A stretch of 54,754 nucleotides of DNA from Nitriliruptoraceae bacterium (GCA_007130695.1 SLRZ01000066.1:1-54754), one strand, 5' to 3'; positions 8,886 through 19,693 are shown, counted from the stretch's first letter. Notes: generated by a model from the sequence alone, not told the origin. Program-made: numbers and translations.

Positions 8886-10622
8886 TCAAAGCGGGGGTGG
8901 GGGGCTCTCCTCGAGGTAGCGGTGCTCGATCGCGTCGCGGATGGCGTCGCGGACCTCTTCCACACTGCGGTCGTCGAACTGCAGGCTGCGTTCGGCCACG
9001 GCGATGTGCTGGGCGAGTTCGAGGTCCTGGAGCACGGCCCGGATCCAGCTCGAGAAGTCGTGGTGGCGGGCGTGGCGCTCGATCCACTCTGCGGGACATC
9101 CGCCGAGGTGACGGTGGAACTCGCGGAGGTTGGCCGCCACCCGACCGTGGGCGTGGGGCTCGAAGTAGAAGCGGTACGAGGGCGGCAGTTCACTCTCGAT
9201 GTACTTGTGCCAGTGCCGCACGTGGCTGCTGCTCCTGGGGCCCACGGTGAAGTCCGTCGGCGGTCCGTCGCGTCGGACGAGCAGCGCTCGGCCTCGAGGA
9301 CTGCCGGTGAGCGGGGCGGTGAGGCGGTGCTCGGGCCAGCCGGTCTGCTCGGCGACGAACGTCGTGGCCGACGCGCTGCCGTCGCCGCCCCCAGCGGAGA
9401 GTACGAACAGGTCCAGTTCGTCCCGCACCATCGTCGGCAGGGCGTCGGGCCGGTAGGTGCTCAGGCAGAGTCCCGACATCTGGTCGGCCAGACCACGCCA
9501 GGGGTGCGGGTCGACGAGCAGGCTGTGCGCCTCCTCGAGGACGAGCCAGTGGGGCAGGCCGGTCACCGCCCGCTGGGCGAGCACGCTGGGCATCACCTCG
9601 GCGAGATATGCCTGCTGGGCGAGCTCATCGTGTTGCGACAGGTCCACGACCACGCTGCCGAACCGGTGGCGCAGCAGCGCGGTGAGCTCCTGTGCCGTCG
9701 GCAGGCGCTGGGTTCCCCCGACGGCGAGGATGCCGCGCCGGTCACCCAGGCTGTGATGGTCACCCTCCCGGTCGAGCACCAGCACGCTGTAGTCCAGCCG
9801 GACGAGCTGTTCGACCAGCAGGCCGGCCAGATAGGACTTGCCCGAACAGCTGCCCCCGGTGAGCAGCAGGTTCTGCTGCGAGGCGGGTACGCGCACGGGG
9901 TTGCGGTCGGCGTCGTGCCCCAGCTGCAGCTGCCAGTGTCGCGGTGGCAGCCGTCGGGTGCCGGCCATCACCGGGCCGGTGAGCAGCTCGATGATCCCGG
10001 CACCGTCGGGCTGGTCGAGCACGAGATCGGCGCGCTGCTTGAGCGCTGGCACGGCGTTGGCCACCGCGGCACCCAACTCGCAGCTGGCCAACAGCTGGTG
10101 GTCGTTCTCCGCATCGCCCACTCCCAGGGTGCTGTGCCGTGAGATGCCGAGGTTTCCCAGGGCCCGGACCAGTCCGCTGCCCTTGGTCACCCCCGAGGGC
10201 AGCACCATCAACGCCCCGCGGTTGCGAACCACCTGCCCGTCGATACCCAGACGCATGAGCTCGTCGAACACCGTCGCCGCATGGCGGGAGTCGCACGCCA
10301 GCAGTACCCGGCCCTGCTGCACCGTGATCTCGCGCTGGGCCAGCACCTGGCCCAGGGTCGGGTCCACGGGCGCGGCCAGGTTGCGCACCCCGTCGGCATC
10401 GGCGAGCACCGCACCGTTCTCCGCGACGATCGCGTCGAACTCCTGGTCGACCCCCGGAAAGACCGTCCGCAGCTCCGAGAGGATCCGGCCGGTCACCAGC
10501 ACCACCACCCGGCCACCCACGCGTGCAGCCCGGAGCGCATCGAGCACGGCCATGTCCGGCACGTCGTTGTGGGTCAACGTCCCGTCATAATCGACGGCGA
10601 CCGCCTGCACGTTCCAGCTCAT
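8886..10622 (-). CDS. HAD-IIB family phosphatase fused to HerA/VirB4-like P-loop ATPase and C-terminal domain
   Basis: N-term AVDYDGTLTHNDVPD and GVGDAENDHQLL (HAD); central LLLTGGSCSGKSYLAGLL (Walker A) and HWLVLEEAHSLL (Walker B); C-term HWHKYIESELPPSYRFYFEPHAHGRVAANLREFHRHL. Confidence 0.88.
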   Translation of the reverse strand: MSWNVQAVAVDYDGTLTHNDVPDMAVLDALRAARVGGRVVVLVTGRILSELRTVFPGVDQEFDAIVAENGAVLADADGVRNLAAPVDPTLGQVLAQREITVQQGRVLLACDSRHAATVFDELMRLGIDGQVVRNRGALMVLPSGVTKGSGLVRALGNLGISRHSTLGVGDAENDHQLLASCELGAAVANAVPALKQRADLVLDQPDGAGIIELLTGPVMAGTRRLPPRHWQLQLGHDADRNPVRVPASQQNLLLTGGSCSGKSYLAGLLVEQLVRLDYSVLVLDREGDHHSLGDRRGILAVGGTQRLPTAQELTALLRHRFGSVVVDLSQHDELAQQAYLAEVMPSVLAQRAVTGLPHWLVLEEAHSLLVDPHPWRGLADQMSGLCLSTYRPDALPTMVRDELDLFVLSAGGGDGSASATTFVAEQTGWPEHRLTAPLTGSPRGRALLVRRDGPPTDFTVGPRSSSHVRHWHKYIESELPPSYRFYFEPHAHGRVAANLREFHRHLGGCPAEWIERHARHHDFSSWIRAVLQDLELAQHIAVAERSLQFDDRSVEEVRDAIRDAIEHRYLEESPPPPL

Positions 10623-10690
10623 GGCTCCGCCTGTGCGGTTGTCACGGACTCGATCATCGCGGGCACCACCTGGCAGCACCAGAGGCGTGT

Positions 10691-10707
10691 GGCCCCTCCA
10701 GGGGGCC
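10691..10707. terminator. Hairpin between ppsA and the HAD-ATPase gene
   Basis: GGCCCC-TCCAG-GGGGCC just downstream of the ppsA stop. Confidence 0.4.
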
Positions 10708-10718
10708 GGTGGCGCGCG

Positions 10719-13112
10719 TCACCGGGTGGCGTCGAGCTCCCGTTCCACCTCGGCGATGCGAGGGATCACGGTGGCGATGCTGTCGGGGTTGAGTGACATC
10801 GAATCGATGCCGTGGCGGACCAGGAACGCGGCGAACTCCGGGTGGTCGCTGGGGCCCTGCCCGCAGATACCCACCGGGGTGTCGTGTCGATGCGCCTTGT
10901 CCAGCAGTTCCACGATGCGGCGCGTGACGGCCTCGTTGCGCTCGTCGAACAGCTCGGCGAGCCGCCCGGAGTCGCGGTCGATGCCGAGTTCGAGTTGGGT
11001 GAGGTCGTTGCTGCCGATGGAGAAGCCGTCGAAACGCTGGGCGAACTCCTCGGCCATCGTGATGTTCGAGGGCACCTCGGCCATCATGTAGATCTCGAGC
11101 CCGGCCTCGCCGCGAGCGAGCCCGTTCTCGGCCATCACCTCGAGCACCCGGTCGGCTTCCCAGACGGTGCGTACGAAGGGGATCATCAGCTTGATGTTGG
11201 TCAGGCCGATCTCCTCCCGGGCCTTCTTCATCGCCCGGCACTCCAGCGCGAAGCCGTCGCGGTAGTGCTCGCTGTAGTAGCGCGAGGCGCCCCGGAACCC
11301 GATCATCGGGTTGTCCTCCTCGGGTTCGAAGGTGCGCCCGCCGAGCAGGTCGGCGTATTCGTTGGTCTTGAAGTCCGACATGCGCACGATCACCGGATCC
11401 GGATATCGGGAGGCGGCGATGCGCGCCACACCGCGCGCCAGGCGGTTGACGAAGTAGTCGGTCCGGTCGGCGTAACCGGCGGTCAGCTTGTCGATGCGAC
11501 GGCGTGCCTCGAGATCGTCGACCTCGTCGTAGCGGGTCAGTGCGAGCGGGTGCACGCCGACGTGGCTGTTGATGATGAACTCGATCCGTGCGAGCCCGAT
11601 TCCCTGCGCCGGTAGCCGCCACCAGCGGAACGCCGCGGCCGGACTGGCCAGGTTCATCATGATGCGTGTGCGGGTGGTCGGGAGGCTGGAGAGGTCGACC
11701 TCGTCACGCTCGAAGGTGAGTACGCCCGGGTAGACGTACCCGCGGTCGCCCTCGGCGCAGGAGACGGTCACCACCTCGCCTTCGCGTAGCACCCGGGTGG
11801 CGTCGCTGGTGCCCACGAGCGCCGGCACTCCGAGTTCGCGGCTGACGATGGCCGCGTGGGCGGTGCGCCCACCGTGGTCGGTGACGATCGCCGCGGCGCG
11901 CTTCATGATCGGCACCCAGTCCGGGTCGGTCATGCCGGTGACCAGCACGCCACCGTCGGTGAACCGGTGTCCGTCCGCCGCGCTCTCCAGGCGCACGACG
12001 GGGCCCGAGGCGATCGCGTCGCCGATCGCCAGCCCGTCGACCAGGGGCTCACCCGATTCGGTGAGCCGGTAGGTGGACAGCACGCCGGCGTCGGCGCGTG
12101 ACTGGACGGTTTCCGGGCGGGCCTGGACGATGAACAGCTCGCCCGTGTGCCCGTCCTTGGCCCACTCGATGTCCATGGGCACGCCGTAGTGGTCCTCGAT
12201 GGTCACGCACCACCGGGCGAGCGTGAGGATCTCGTCGTCGTCGAGGACGAAGCTGGAGCGCTCCTCGGCGCTCGTGGACAGGCTGATGGTGCCCTGCCCG
12301 GCTTCGTCGTAGACGATCTTGACCTCCTTTGCGCCGCGCTGTTTGGTGACGATCGGTCGCAGCGTCGTGTCGGTCAGCAGGGGCTTGAACACGACGTAGG
12401 TGTCGGGATCGACCTCGCCGGCGACCACGGACTCGCCGAGCCCCCAGGCGCCATCGATCACCAGCACCTGGTCGAACCCGGTCTCGGTGTCGATGGTGAA
12501 GGCCACGCCGGCACCGGCGAGGTCCGAACGGACCATCCGCTGCACTCCGGCCGACAGGGCGATCTCGAGGTGGCCGAAGCCCTGCTCCTCGCGGTAGATG
12601 ATGGCCCGGTCGGTGAACAGCGACGCGAAGCAACGCTGTACGGCGGCGACGACCTCGTCCGCACCGGAGACGTTGAGGAAGCTGGCCTGCTGGCCCGCGA
12701 AGCTCGCGTCGGGCAGGTCCTCCGCGGTGGCGCTCGAGCGCACGGCGACGTCGACGTCGTCCCGTCCGACGCGTTCGCTGAGCCCGGCGTAGGTCGTGCG
12801 CACGGCCTCGGCGAGGTCGTCAGGCATCGTGGCGGCCTCGAAGGCCTCCCGGATCCTCGGCCCCACCTCGTGGACGCGTCGGCCATCGTGCAGTTCGTCG
12901 ATGTGGTGTCGGACGACCTCCGCGAGCCCGTTGGCCTCCACGAAGCGGCGGTAGGCGTCGGCGGTCGTCGCGAACCCCTCGGGCACGGCGATGCCCTTGG
13001 CTCCGAGCCGCTGGATCATCTCCCCGAGGGACGCGTTCTTGCCGCCCAGCGTGGGCACGTCGTCCCGGTCGGCGTCCTCGAGCCACCGGACGAGCTCTAC
13101 CTGCATCTCCAT
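10719..13112 (-). CDS. ppsA: Phosphoenolpyruvate synthase
   Basis: MEMQVELVRWLEDADRDDVPTLGGKNASLGEM...TDHGGRTAHAAIVSRELGVPALVGT (phosphohistidine loop)...GICGQGPSDHPEFAAFLVRHGIDSMSLNPD. Confidence 0.95.
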   Translation of the reverse strand: MEMQVELVRWLEDADRDDVPTLGGKNASLGEMIQRLGAKGIAVPEGFATTADAYRRFVEANGLAEVVRHHIDELHDGRRVHEVGPRIREAFEAATMPDDLAEAVRTTYAGLSERVGRDDVDVAVRSSATAEDLPDASFAGQQASFLNVSGADEVVAAVQRCFASLFTDRAIIYREEQGFGHLEIALSAGVQRMVRSDLAGAGVAFTIDTETGFDQVLVIDGAWGLGESVVAGEVDPDTYVVFKPLLTDTTLRPIVTKQRGAKEVKIVYDEAGQGTISLSTSAEERSSFVLDDDEILTLARWCVTIEDHYGVPMDIEWAKDGHTGELFIVQARPETVQSRADAGVLSTYRLTESGEPLVDGLAIGDAIASGPVVRLESAADGHRFTDGGVLVTGMTDPDWVPIMKRAAAIVTDHGGRTAHAAIVSRELGVPALVGTSDATRVLREGEVVTVSCAEGDRGYVYPGVLTFERDEVDLSSLPTTRTRIMMNLASPAAAFRWWRLPAQGIGLARIEFIINSHVGVHPLALTRYDEVDDLEARRRIDKLTAGYADRTDYFVNRLARGVARIAASRYPDPVIVRMSDFKTNEYADLLGGRTFEPEEDNPMIGFRGASRYYSEHYRDGFALECRAMKKAREEIGLTNIKLMIPFVRTVWEADRVLEVMAENGLARGEAGLEIYMMAEVPSNITMAEEFAQRFDGFSIGSNDLTQLELGIDRDSGRLAELFDERNEAVTRRIVELLDKAHRHDTPVGICGQGPSDHPEFAAFLVRHGIDSMSLNPDSIATVIPRIAEVERELDATR

Positions 13113-13337
13113 GGGGCATTCCTCGTGTCCGGGGCGCGACGATCGTGCCCGACCCTCCCAGGCTCCTCGACCCGACCGGGGCGGGCAACGGTCATCAGAC
13201 CCCTCTGGCACCGACAACCGGCCCGGTCGTCGGTCAGGACATCGGTGACCACTGACCCTGGCCCCCGGCGCACGCCTCGCGCATGCTCGTACCACGACGG
13301 CGATCCGGCACGAGCGTGCTGGACGAAAGGAGCGGTC

Positions 13338-13727
13338 ATGGCGACCCGACTGGAAAATCGACCCGGCGCCTTCGGCGGCGAGGACCGCAGCGTCCTGCTC
13401 GACGCCGAAGCCATCGCCGGCCTGCCCCGCCGGACGCAGTCGCCCGGTGTGACCACGGCCATGCTGTGGCGCCGCGCTGACTCACACGCTGGCGTGCTGT
13501 GGCTGGAGCCCGGTGCCAGACTCGGCGCACACACCCACCGTCGGCACGTCCACCATGTCTGGGTCGTCGAGGGCGAGATGCACTGCCTGGGTCGCGACCT
13601 CGGCCCTGGCTCCTACGTCTACGTCCCACTGGGCATCGAGCACGACTCGCTGGCCGGACCCGACGGTGCCGCGTTCTTCTACCTCTACCACGACGTCCGG
13701 GAGGAGCCGCCCGTCACGCCCGTCTGA
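13338..13727 (+). CDS. Cupin-domain protein
   Basis: ATG 13338 after AAAGGAG; WLEPGARLGAHTHRRHVHHVWVVEGEMHCLGRDLGPGSYVYVPLGIEH. Confidence 0.85.
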   Translation: MATRLENRPGAFGGEDRSVLLDAEAIAGLPRRTQSPGVTTAMLWRRADSHAGVLWLEPGARLGAHTHRRHVHHVWVVEGEMHCLGRDLGPGSYVYVPLGIEHDSLAGPDGAAFFYLYHDVREEPPVTPV

Positions 13728-13765
13728 AGAGAGGCCAAACGCCAACGTGACGGAGGAGACCCTTC

Positions 13766-14113
13766 ATGGACGTGGAACAACTGATCGCCAGCGCCCGTGA
13801 CACACTCACGGTCAAGAGGGTCTTCGGCGACCCCTATGAGCGCAACGGCGTCACCGTGCTCCCCGTCGCCAAGGTCCAGGGCGGGGGAGTAGGCGGTCAG
13901 GGCGACCCCGCAGAGGGCCAGGGATCCGGCGGCGGCGGTGGGCTCGCCGCCCGCCCGGCCGGGGTGTACGTGCTCACCGGCGAGCAGGTGCGCTGGCAGC
14001 CGGCCGTCGACGTGACCCGCATCGTCGTCGGTGCCCAGGTCGTCGCCGTGGTGGCGTTGCTCACCTGGCGCAGCGTGGCCAAGGCGTGGTTGAAGTCCCG
14101 ACCGCAGCCGTAG
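13766..14113 (+). CDS. GerW/YtfJ family protein
   Basis: MDVEQLIASARDTLTVKRVFGDPYERNGVTVLPVAKVQGGGVGG...GLAARPAGVYVL. Confidence 0.75.
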   Translation: MDVEQLIASARDTLTVKRVFGDPYERNGVTVLPVAKVQGGGVGGQGDPAEGQGSGGGGGLAARPAGVYVLTGEQVRWQPAVDVTRIVVGAQVVAVVALLTWRSVAKAWLKSRPQP

Positions 14114-14181
14114 CAAGCTCGGACAGGGCCTTCGCCACGACCGGTGTGGTCGGGTCGGAGGGTGGCGGCCGGGGTGCCCTC

Positions 14182-16569
14182 CTACTCGTCCGCATCGACC
14201 TCTGGAAGGGTGAAGCGCAACTCGGCGCCTTGCTCCCGGGTCGGCTCGACCCAGATGTGGCCCCCGTGTCGAGCCAGGAGATTGCGGCACCCGAAGAGCC
14301 CCACCCCGGTGCCGGGTCGCTCGTTCTTGGTCGTGTCGCTGCCACGGTCGCCCTCGGCGAAGATGCGCTCCCGGTCCGCGTCGGCGATCCCGAGCCCGTT
14401 GTCGGCGACGGCGATCTCGCACTCACCGTTCCGGTGACGCGCCCGGATGCTGATCCGGGGAGGCCGGTCCGGCGCCCGGTAGTGGATCGCGTTCTCGATC
14501 AGGTTGACGAGCACGCTGCTGAGCTCACCGGCGCCCATGGCGACCTCAGGGAGCGGGCCGTCGACCTCGACCCGCGCCCCGTGCTCCCTCAGTGGTTCGG
14601 CCAGCACCGCGGTGGCGACGTCCACCGCCTTGGCGAGCGAGCAGGTCGGACCGCTCACGTCGGTCAGGTCGGCGAGCACGTCGTCCACCTGACCGGCGAG
14701 GCGGGTCCCGGTGGCCACCAGACGTTGCAGCAGCTGGTCCCGGTCCTCCTGGCTCAGCAGGTCGTGCTTGTTGAGCAGTGTGTCGGCGAAGCCGATGAGG
14801 GAGGTGATCGGTGTCTTGAGGTCGTGGGCCACCTGGTGGGCGTAGCGCTCGAGCGCGGCGTTCGTGCGTTCGAGTTCGCGGCTGAGCCGAACCGGCTGGA
14901 GGAGGTTCTCGATACGTGCACGAAGCTCGGCGACCGAGAACGGCTTGATCAGGTAGTCGGACGCGCCCCCTGCCAGCAGCTCCTCTCGCAGGGCCTGGTC
15001 CTCTCGCGCGGTCACGACGAGCACCGGGATGCTGGCGAAGGTGCCGTCGGCCTGGAGTCGACGGACCAGTTCGTCGCCGCTCATGCCCGGCATCATGACA
15101 TCGGTGACGATCAGGTCGACGTCCGGCCCGCTCTTGAGGAGTTGCAGGGCCTCGGACCCATTTCTCGCGGTCGACAGCCGGTAGTCCGCGGCCAGCTGCT
15201 GGCGGAGGAAGTCGAGGAGGTCGGTGTTGTCCTCCACCACGAGCACGTGGTCGACGCTCGCGGCTGGGCGTGGGTCCCTGCTCGGCTCAAGCCGCACCTC
15301 AGCCGACCGGTCGTCCAACCGCCGGGAGGCCGCGAGGGTGCTCGCGGCGGCGGTCGCGGGACGCTGGTGGGAGTCGTGAGGGTCGTCAGCCGTCTGGGCC
15401 CGGCGGAGTGGGAGCCGCACCTCGAACCTGGCGCCGCCCTCGGGGGCCTGGTCGACCCGGACCGCCCCGTTGAGCAACTCGACCAGCTGCCGCACGATCG
15501 CCAGCCCGAGCCCGGTGCCCTCATGTCCTCGTGAGGCGACGCGGTCCAACTGGTGAAAGGGGTCGAAGATGCGGTCCCGTTCCTGTTCGGGAACGCCGGG
15601 TCCGTCGTCGCGTACCTCGATGACCACGTCTTCGTCGGTCGCCACCCGCACCACGACCACACCGCCCTCCGAAGCGAAGCGGCAGGCGTTGGCGACGAGG
15701 TTGACCAGTACCGTCTCGACGTGCTCCGGGTCGGTGACCACGGGCAGCGTTTCCGGGACGTCCACGTGGAGACCCGCCCCACGCTCGGCCGCCAGGGAGG
15801 TGAAGTTGCCGGCCACCCACCGGGCGATCTCCGCGAGGTCCGTCGGTCGCGGCTCGACCGGCACCCCGCTGCCCTCGAGTGCCGCCACCTGGAGCAGGTC
15901 GTTGACCTTGGCCAACAGCACCCGTGCGTTGTCCCCGACCCGGCTGGCTTCTTCGCGCAACGGACCGGGCTCGAGCTGTTGCTCCAGTGCCTTCGCGCGG
16001 CCCAGTATCAGCGTCAGGGGCGTGCGGAGCTCATGGCTGACGTTCGCGAACATCTGGTCCTTGGCCTGTCGGGCCCGCTGCTTCTCCTCGATGTCGCGGC
16101 CTTCGAGGACCAGGAAGGCAACCCGCCCGTGTGAGTCGTGGACCGGCCGGGCCGAGAAGTCGATCGCGACCGTTGCGGTCCCGTGGGCGCCGGCGTAGAC
16201 ATCCATGTCGTAACGGACGAGGTCCCCCGACGCGACCGCCTGCTGGATGGCGTCCTGCAGGCCGCGCTGCGTCTCCCCGGACACGGTGAACCAGTGCGCC
16301 TCCCACACCGGTCTGCCGATGACGTCGCGGCGCTCGATACCCCCGCCGTCCAGTGCGGTCTGGTTGGCCTCCAGCAACGTGCCGTCGAGATCGGCGAGGC
16401 CGGTGAACTGGAACATGTGGTTGAGGATCACCCGGGCCTTGAGGCCACGGACCTCGTCGTTGCTGTCCGCATCATCCGCCGAATCGATCAGATCCCGCAG
16501 GAGATCGATCTCCTCGGCCGCGACGGCGCGCGCCTCGGAGGAGGAGGAATACGGGTGCAATCTGATCAC
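14182..16569 (-). CDS. Hybrid histidine kinase with two kinase cores: PAS-HisKA-HATPase-REC-HisKA-HATPase
   Basis: [16 protein letters not shown] (first H-box), VLVVEDNTDLLDFL...LIVTDVMMPGMSG (REC), YAHQVAHDLKTPITSLI (second H-box), second ATPase domain NGLGIADADRERIF...GTGVGLFGCRN; likely GTG start at 16569. Confidence 0.85.
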   Translation of the reverse strand: MIRLHPYSSSSEARAVAAEEIDLLRDLIDSADDADSNDEVRGLKARVILNHMFQFTGLADLDGTLLEANQTALDGGGIERRDVIGRPVWEAHWFTVSGETQRGLQDAIQQAVASGDLVRYDMDVYAGAHGTATVAIDFSARPVHDSHGRVAFLVLEGRDIEEKQRARQAKDQMFANVSHELRTPLTLILGRAKALEQQLEPGPLREEASRVGDNARVLLAKVNDLLQVAALEGSGVPVEPRPTDLAEIARWVAGNFTSLAAERGAGLHVDVPETLPVVTDPEHVETVLVNLVANACRFASEGGVVVVRVATDEDVVIEVRDDGPGVPEQERDRIFDPFHQLDRVASRGHEGTGLGLAIVRQLVELLNGAVRVDQAPEGGARFEVRLPLRRAQTADDPHDSHQRPATAAASTLAASRRLDDRSAEVRLEPSRDPRPAASVDHVLVVEDNTDLLDFLRQQLAADYRLSTARNGSEALQLLKSGPDVDLIVTDVMMPGMSGDELVRRLQADGTFASIPVLVVTAREDQALREELLAGGASDYLIKPFSVAELRARIENLLQPVRLSRELERTNAALERYAHQVAHDLKTPITSLIGFADTLLNKHDLLSQEDRDQLLQRLVATGTRLAGQVDDVLADLTDVSGPTCSLAKAVDVATAVLAEPLREHGARVEVDGPLPEVAMGAGELSSVLVNLIENAIHYRAPDRPPRISIRARHRNGECEIAVADNGLGIADADRERIFAEGDRGSDTTKNERPGTGVGLFGCRNLLARHGGHIWVEPTREQGAELRFTLPEVDADE

Positions 16570-16762
16570 CTCATCATGGCTGTCCCTGGCCCCCCTGTCT
16601 CGAGGTTGCCACATCGACGGCGTCTTCGCGGCCGTCGGTCCGTGACAGTGAGCGGGGCGTAGCGGGGAGCCTTTGACGGTGCCAGAGCAGCCGATCACGG
16701 CCGACGTCTCCGACTGCCGCAGGGGGTAGGCGTGAGGTCCCCATGGGTTTCTCGACCAGCGT

Positions 16763-16787
16763 CCCGCCTTCTTGAGAAGGAAGCGGG
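16763..16787. terminator. Hairpin downstream of GGDEF/EAL gene
   Basis: CCCG-CCTTCT-TG-AGAAGG-AAG-CGGG inverted repeat. Confidence 0.45.
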
Positions 16788-16798
16788 CAGAACGGGTC

Positions 16799-19693
16799 TC
16801 ACGGCAGATCTCCGGAAGCGGTGGGCAGAAAGGCGATCACGTTCGTCGGATCTCTTTGCGATTGCTGCCCGCCGCTGCACTGCAACAGGCCGCTGAACCG
16901 GTCCGCCGGCACCGCCGGGCTCCACAGATAGCCCTGAGCGTGGTCGCAGCCCAGTTCGGTGAGCTGCCGGAGTTGCTCCGGGGTCTCGACACCCTCGGCG
17001 ACGGTGGTCAGACCGAAGCTGCGGGCCAGATCGATGGCCGCGGTGATCAGCGCACGGTCCTTCGGGTTGGTCGTGATCCCACTGACGAACGTGCGGTCGA
17101 TCTTGAGGATGTCGACCGGGAGCTGCCGCAGATTGGCGAGTGACGAATAGCCGGTCCCGAAGTCGTCGATGGCGAACTTGACGCCGTGCCCCCGGAGCTC
17201 ATCGATGGTGGCCTGGACGGAGGGGTCGCTCATGAGAGCGGATTCGGTGATCTCGAGGTGCAGACACTCGGCGTCGAGGCCGGTTTCGGCCAGCGCCCCG
17301 AGGACCGTGCTCGTCAGGTCGCCGGAGACGAACTGCCGGGGGGAGACGTTGACGGAGAGCATGAACGGGCTGGTGGACGAGTCCGCCCAGGCGAGACCGG
17401 CGAGGCAGGCCTGCTGCAGGATGTGTCCGCCCAGTTGGTCGATGAGGCCGATCTCCTCGGCCAGCTCGATGAACTGATCGGGGGCGACGAACCCATTGGC
17501 ATACCACCACCGGGCGAGGGCTTCGACCCCGATGATCCGGCCGGTCGCCAGGTCGACGATGGGTTGGTAGTGCGGCTCGATCTGCTCGCCATGCAGCGCT
17601 CCGCGGAGAGCTGCGGCGCGGTCGAGGTGGTCCTGGGCCTGCCGCTGCATGGCCTCGTCGAAGAGCTCGACACGGTTGCGTCCGCTGTCCTTGGCCCGAT
17701 ACATGGCGGCGTCGGCGTCACGGAGGAGATCGGCGCCATCGGTTTCCGCGTCGCCGACCGCGATCCCGATGCTGGCGGTGGCCATCAACTCCATCGATGT
17801 CAGCTGGACGGGTGTGTCGAGGGCGCCCTGGATGCGTTCTCCGATCGTCAGCGCCGTGAGTTCGCTGTCGATGTTCGGACTGAGGATCGCGAACTCGTCG
17901 CCACCGAAGCGCGCCAGGGTGTCCGACGGCCGCATGACACCGCGCAGACGGCCGACCACGGCGATGAGCAGCTCGTCGCCGACGTCGTGGCCGAGGCCGT
18001 CGTTGACGAACTTGAACCGGTCGAGGTCGAGGAACAGCACGGCGTAGGGCTGACCGGTGCGTCGGGCGGAGAGCTTCACCTGGTGGAGGCGGTCCAGGAA
18101 CAACGTGCGGTTCGGTAGCTCGGTGAGCGGGTCGTGGGTCGCCAGATGCTCGAACTGTGCGTTCGCCCCGGCGCGTTGGAGCATGAAGTCGAGGTGGTTG
18201 GCCACGTCACCGATGAACTGGTGCCCGTGCGAGGAGAGTGGGGTCTCGTGCTCGCTCCAGACGGCGAGCGTGACCGCCTCGCCGACCTCGACCCGGATGA
18301 CGGTGCCGGTCGCTGCCTCGCCGGGTCCGGTGTCCGGTTCGTCGGGCCAGATCACCCGGGCATCCCATCCGTCAGCCCCGAGAATCCCGGTGATGGTGGT
18401 CTCGGCTGCTCTGGCGACCGAGGCGATGTCGTCGGCAGCCAACGCGTAGCGACCGAGTTCGGCGACCGCGGTCTGCTGGGCCGCGTGGCGGGCGAGCAGA
18501 TCCTGCGCGGAGGTCAGGTCGGTGATGTCCGCTGACACGCCGATCATGCCGCTCAGCGCGCCGGAGTCCTCGTCCGTGATCGGCGAGTTCGAGACCAGCG
18601 CCATGAACGTCGACCCGTCGCGGCGCCGGACGCTGAACTGTCCCGACAGGGTCTCGCCTGCGGCGACGGCGGCCATGATCTCGTTGCCCCGGTCGGCGTC
18701 ACCGGTTGGGACGGTCACCTCCGAGATCAGCCGTCCACGTACCTCCTCGGCCGTCCATCCGTAGAGCCGTTCGGCCGCGGCGTTCCAGTACCGGACGCTG
18801 CCGTCGAGGTCCGTCGCGATCACGGCTTCACCGACCGCCTCGAGCAACTGGGCCTGGAAACGTTGGGCGGCCTGCGCCTGTCGTTCCGCGGTGACGTCGG
18901 CGAGGGTGCCGACCCAACCGGTCCGGCCACCGTCGCCGTCCGAGACGGCGCAGGTCGTCGCGAAGACCGTGCGGGGCCCCGCGCCGGGCGGGTTGATCTC
19001 GAACCGGTACCGAAGGGCCGCTCCGTCGGCGAGCGCGACCGCGTGATCCGCCCGCGACTTCGCATCCACGATCGAGTCCCAGTCGTGCCCGACGGCCTCT
19101 TCCGCCGGGATGCCGGTGATCTCGCTCCAGCGGGCGTTGGTGTAGACGTAGCGGTTGTCCGTGTCGGTCTGGAAGATGCCGACCGGCGCTGCGTCCGTGA
19201 GGAACCGCAACTGGTCGGCGGTCTCCTGCACGATCCTGGCCCGGGCAGCGAGGAGTTCCGCGTTGAGGAAGACGTGAGCGAAGAAGGAGACCTTCGAGCG
19301 CAGATCCGACGGTGGGACGGGGGCGAACAGGAAGTCGACCGCGCCCCCGGCGTAGTGGTCCATCTGCCCGATCTCGTCGCTGCTGTAGGCCGTGACGAAG
19401 ATGATCGGGGTCATCTCGGACTGCCACCGCTCCCGGATCAGCCTGGCCGTCTCGAAGCCGTCCATGCCCGGCATGGTCACGTCGAGCAGGATGACGGCGA
19501 AGTCCTCGGCCATCACACAGCGGAGCGCCTCGATGCCACTGTCGGCCTCGACGATCCGGTGCCCCAACGGGGCCAACGCCGCCTTCATGGCCACCCGCTT
19601 CGACGGGGTGTCGTCGACGACGAGGACCGGGGCCGCCCGCAGGGGCGACGGCGGCGCCATGTTCTCGGTGGTCTGCTGATCGGCGGGTCTCAT
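16799..19693 (-). CDS. Response regulator receiver + PAS + GGDEF + EAL protein (c-di-GMP turnover)
   Basis: [18 protein letters not shown]...[36 protein letters not shown]...[13 protein letters not shown]. Confidence 0.93.
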   Translation of the reverse strand: MRPADQQTTENMAPPSPLRAAPVLVVDDTPSKRVAMKAALAPLGHRIVEADSGIEALRCVMAEDFAVILLDVTMPGMDGFETARLIRERWQSEMTPIIFVTAYSSDEIGQMDHYAGGAVDFLFAPVPPSDLRSKVSFFAHVFLNAELLAARARIVQETADQLRFLTDAAPVGIFQTDTDNRYVYTNARWSEITGIPAEEAVGHDWDSIVDAKSRADHAVALADGAALRYRFEINPPGAGPRTVFATTCAVSDGDGGRTGWVGTLADVTAERQAQAAQRFQAQLLEAVGEAVIATDLDGSVRYWNAAAERLYGWTAEEVRGRLISEVTVPTGDADRGNEIMAAVAAGETLSGQFSVRRRDGSTFMALVSNSPITDEDSGALSGMIGVSADITDLTSAQDLLARHAAQQTAVAELGRYALAADDIASVARAAETTITGILGADGWDARVIWPDEPDTGPGEAATGTVIRVEVGEAVTLAVWSEHETPLSSHGHQFIGDVANHLDFMLQRAGANAQFEHLATHDPLTELPNRTLFLDRLHQVKLSARRTGQPYAVLFLDLDRFKFVNDGLGHDVGDELLIAVVGRLRGVMRPSDTLARFGGDEFAILSPNIDSELTALTIGERIQGALDTPVQLTSMELMATASIGIAVGDAETDGADLLRDADAAMYRAKDSGRNRVELFDEAMQRQAQDHLDRAAALRGALHGEQIEPHYQPIVDLATGRIIGVEALARWWYANGFVAPDQFIELAEEIGLIDQLGGHILQQACLAGLAWADSSTSPFMLSVNVSPRQFVSGDLTSTVLGALAETGLDAECLHLEITESALMSDPSVQATIDELRGHGVKFAIDDFGTGYSSLANLRQLPVDILKIDRTFVSGITTNPKDRALITAAIDLARSFGLTTVAEGVETPEQLRQLTELGCDHAQGYLWSPAVPADRFSGLLQCSGGQQSQRDPTNVIAFLPTASGDLP

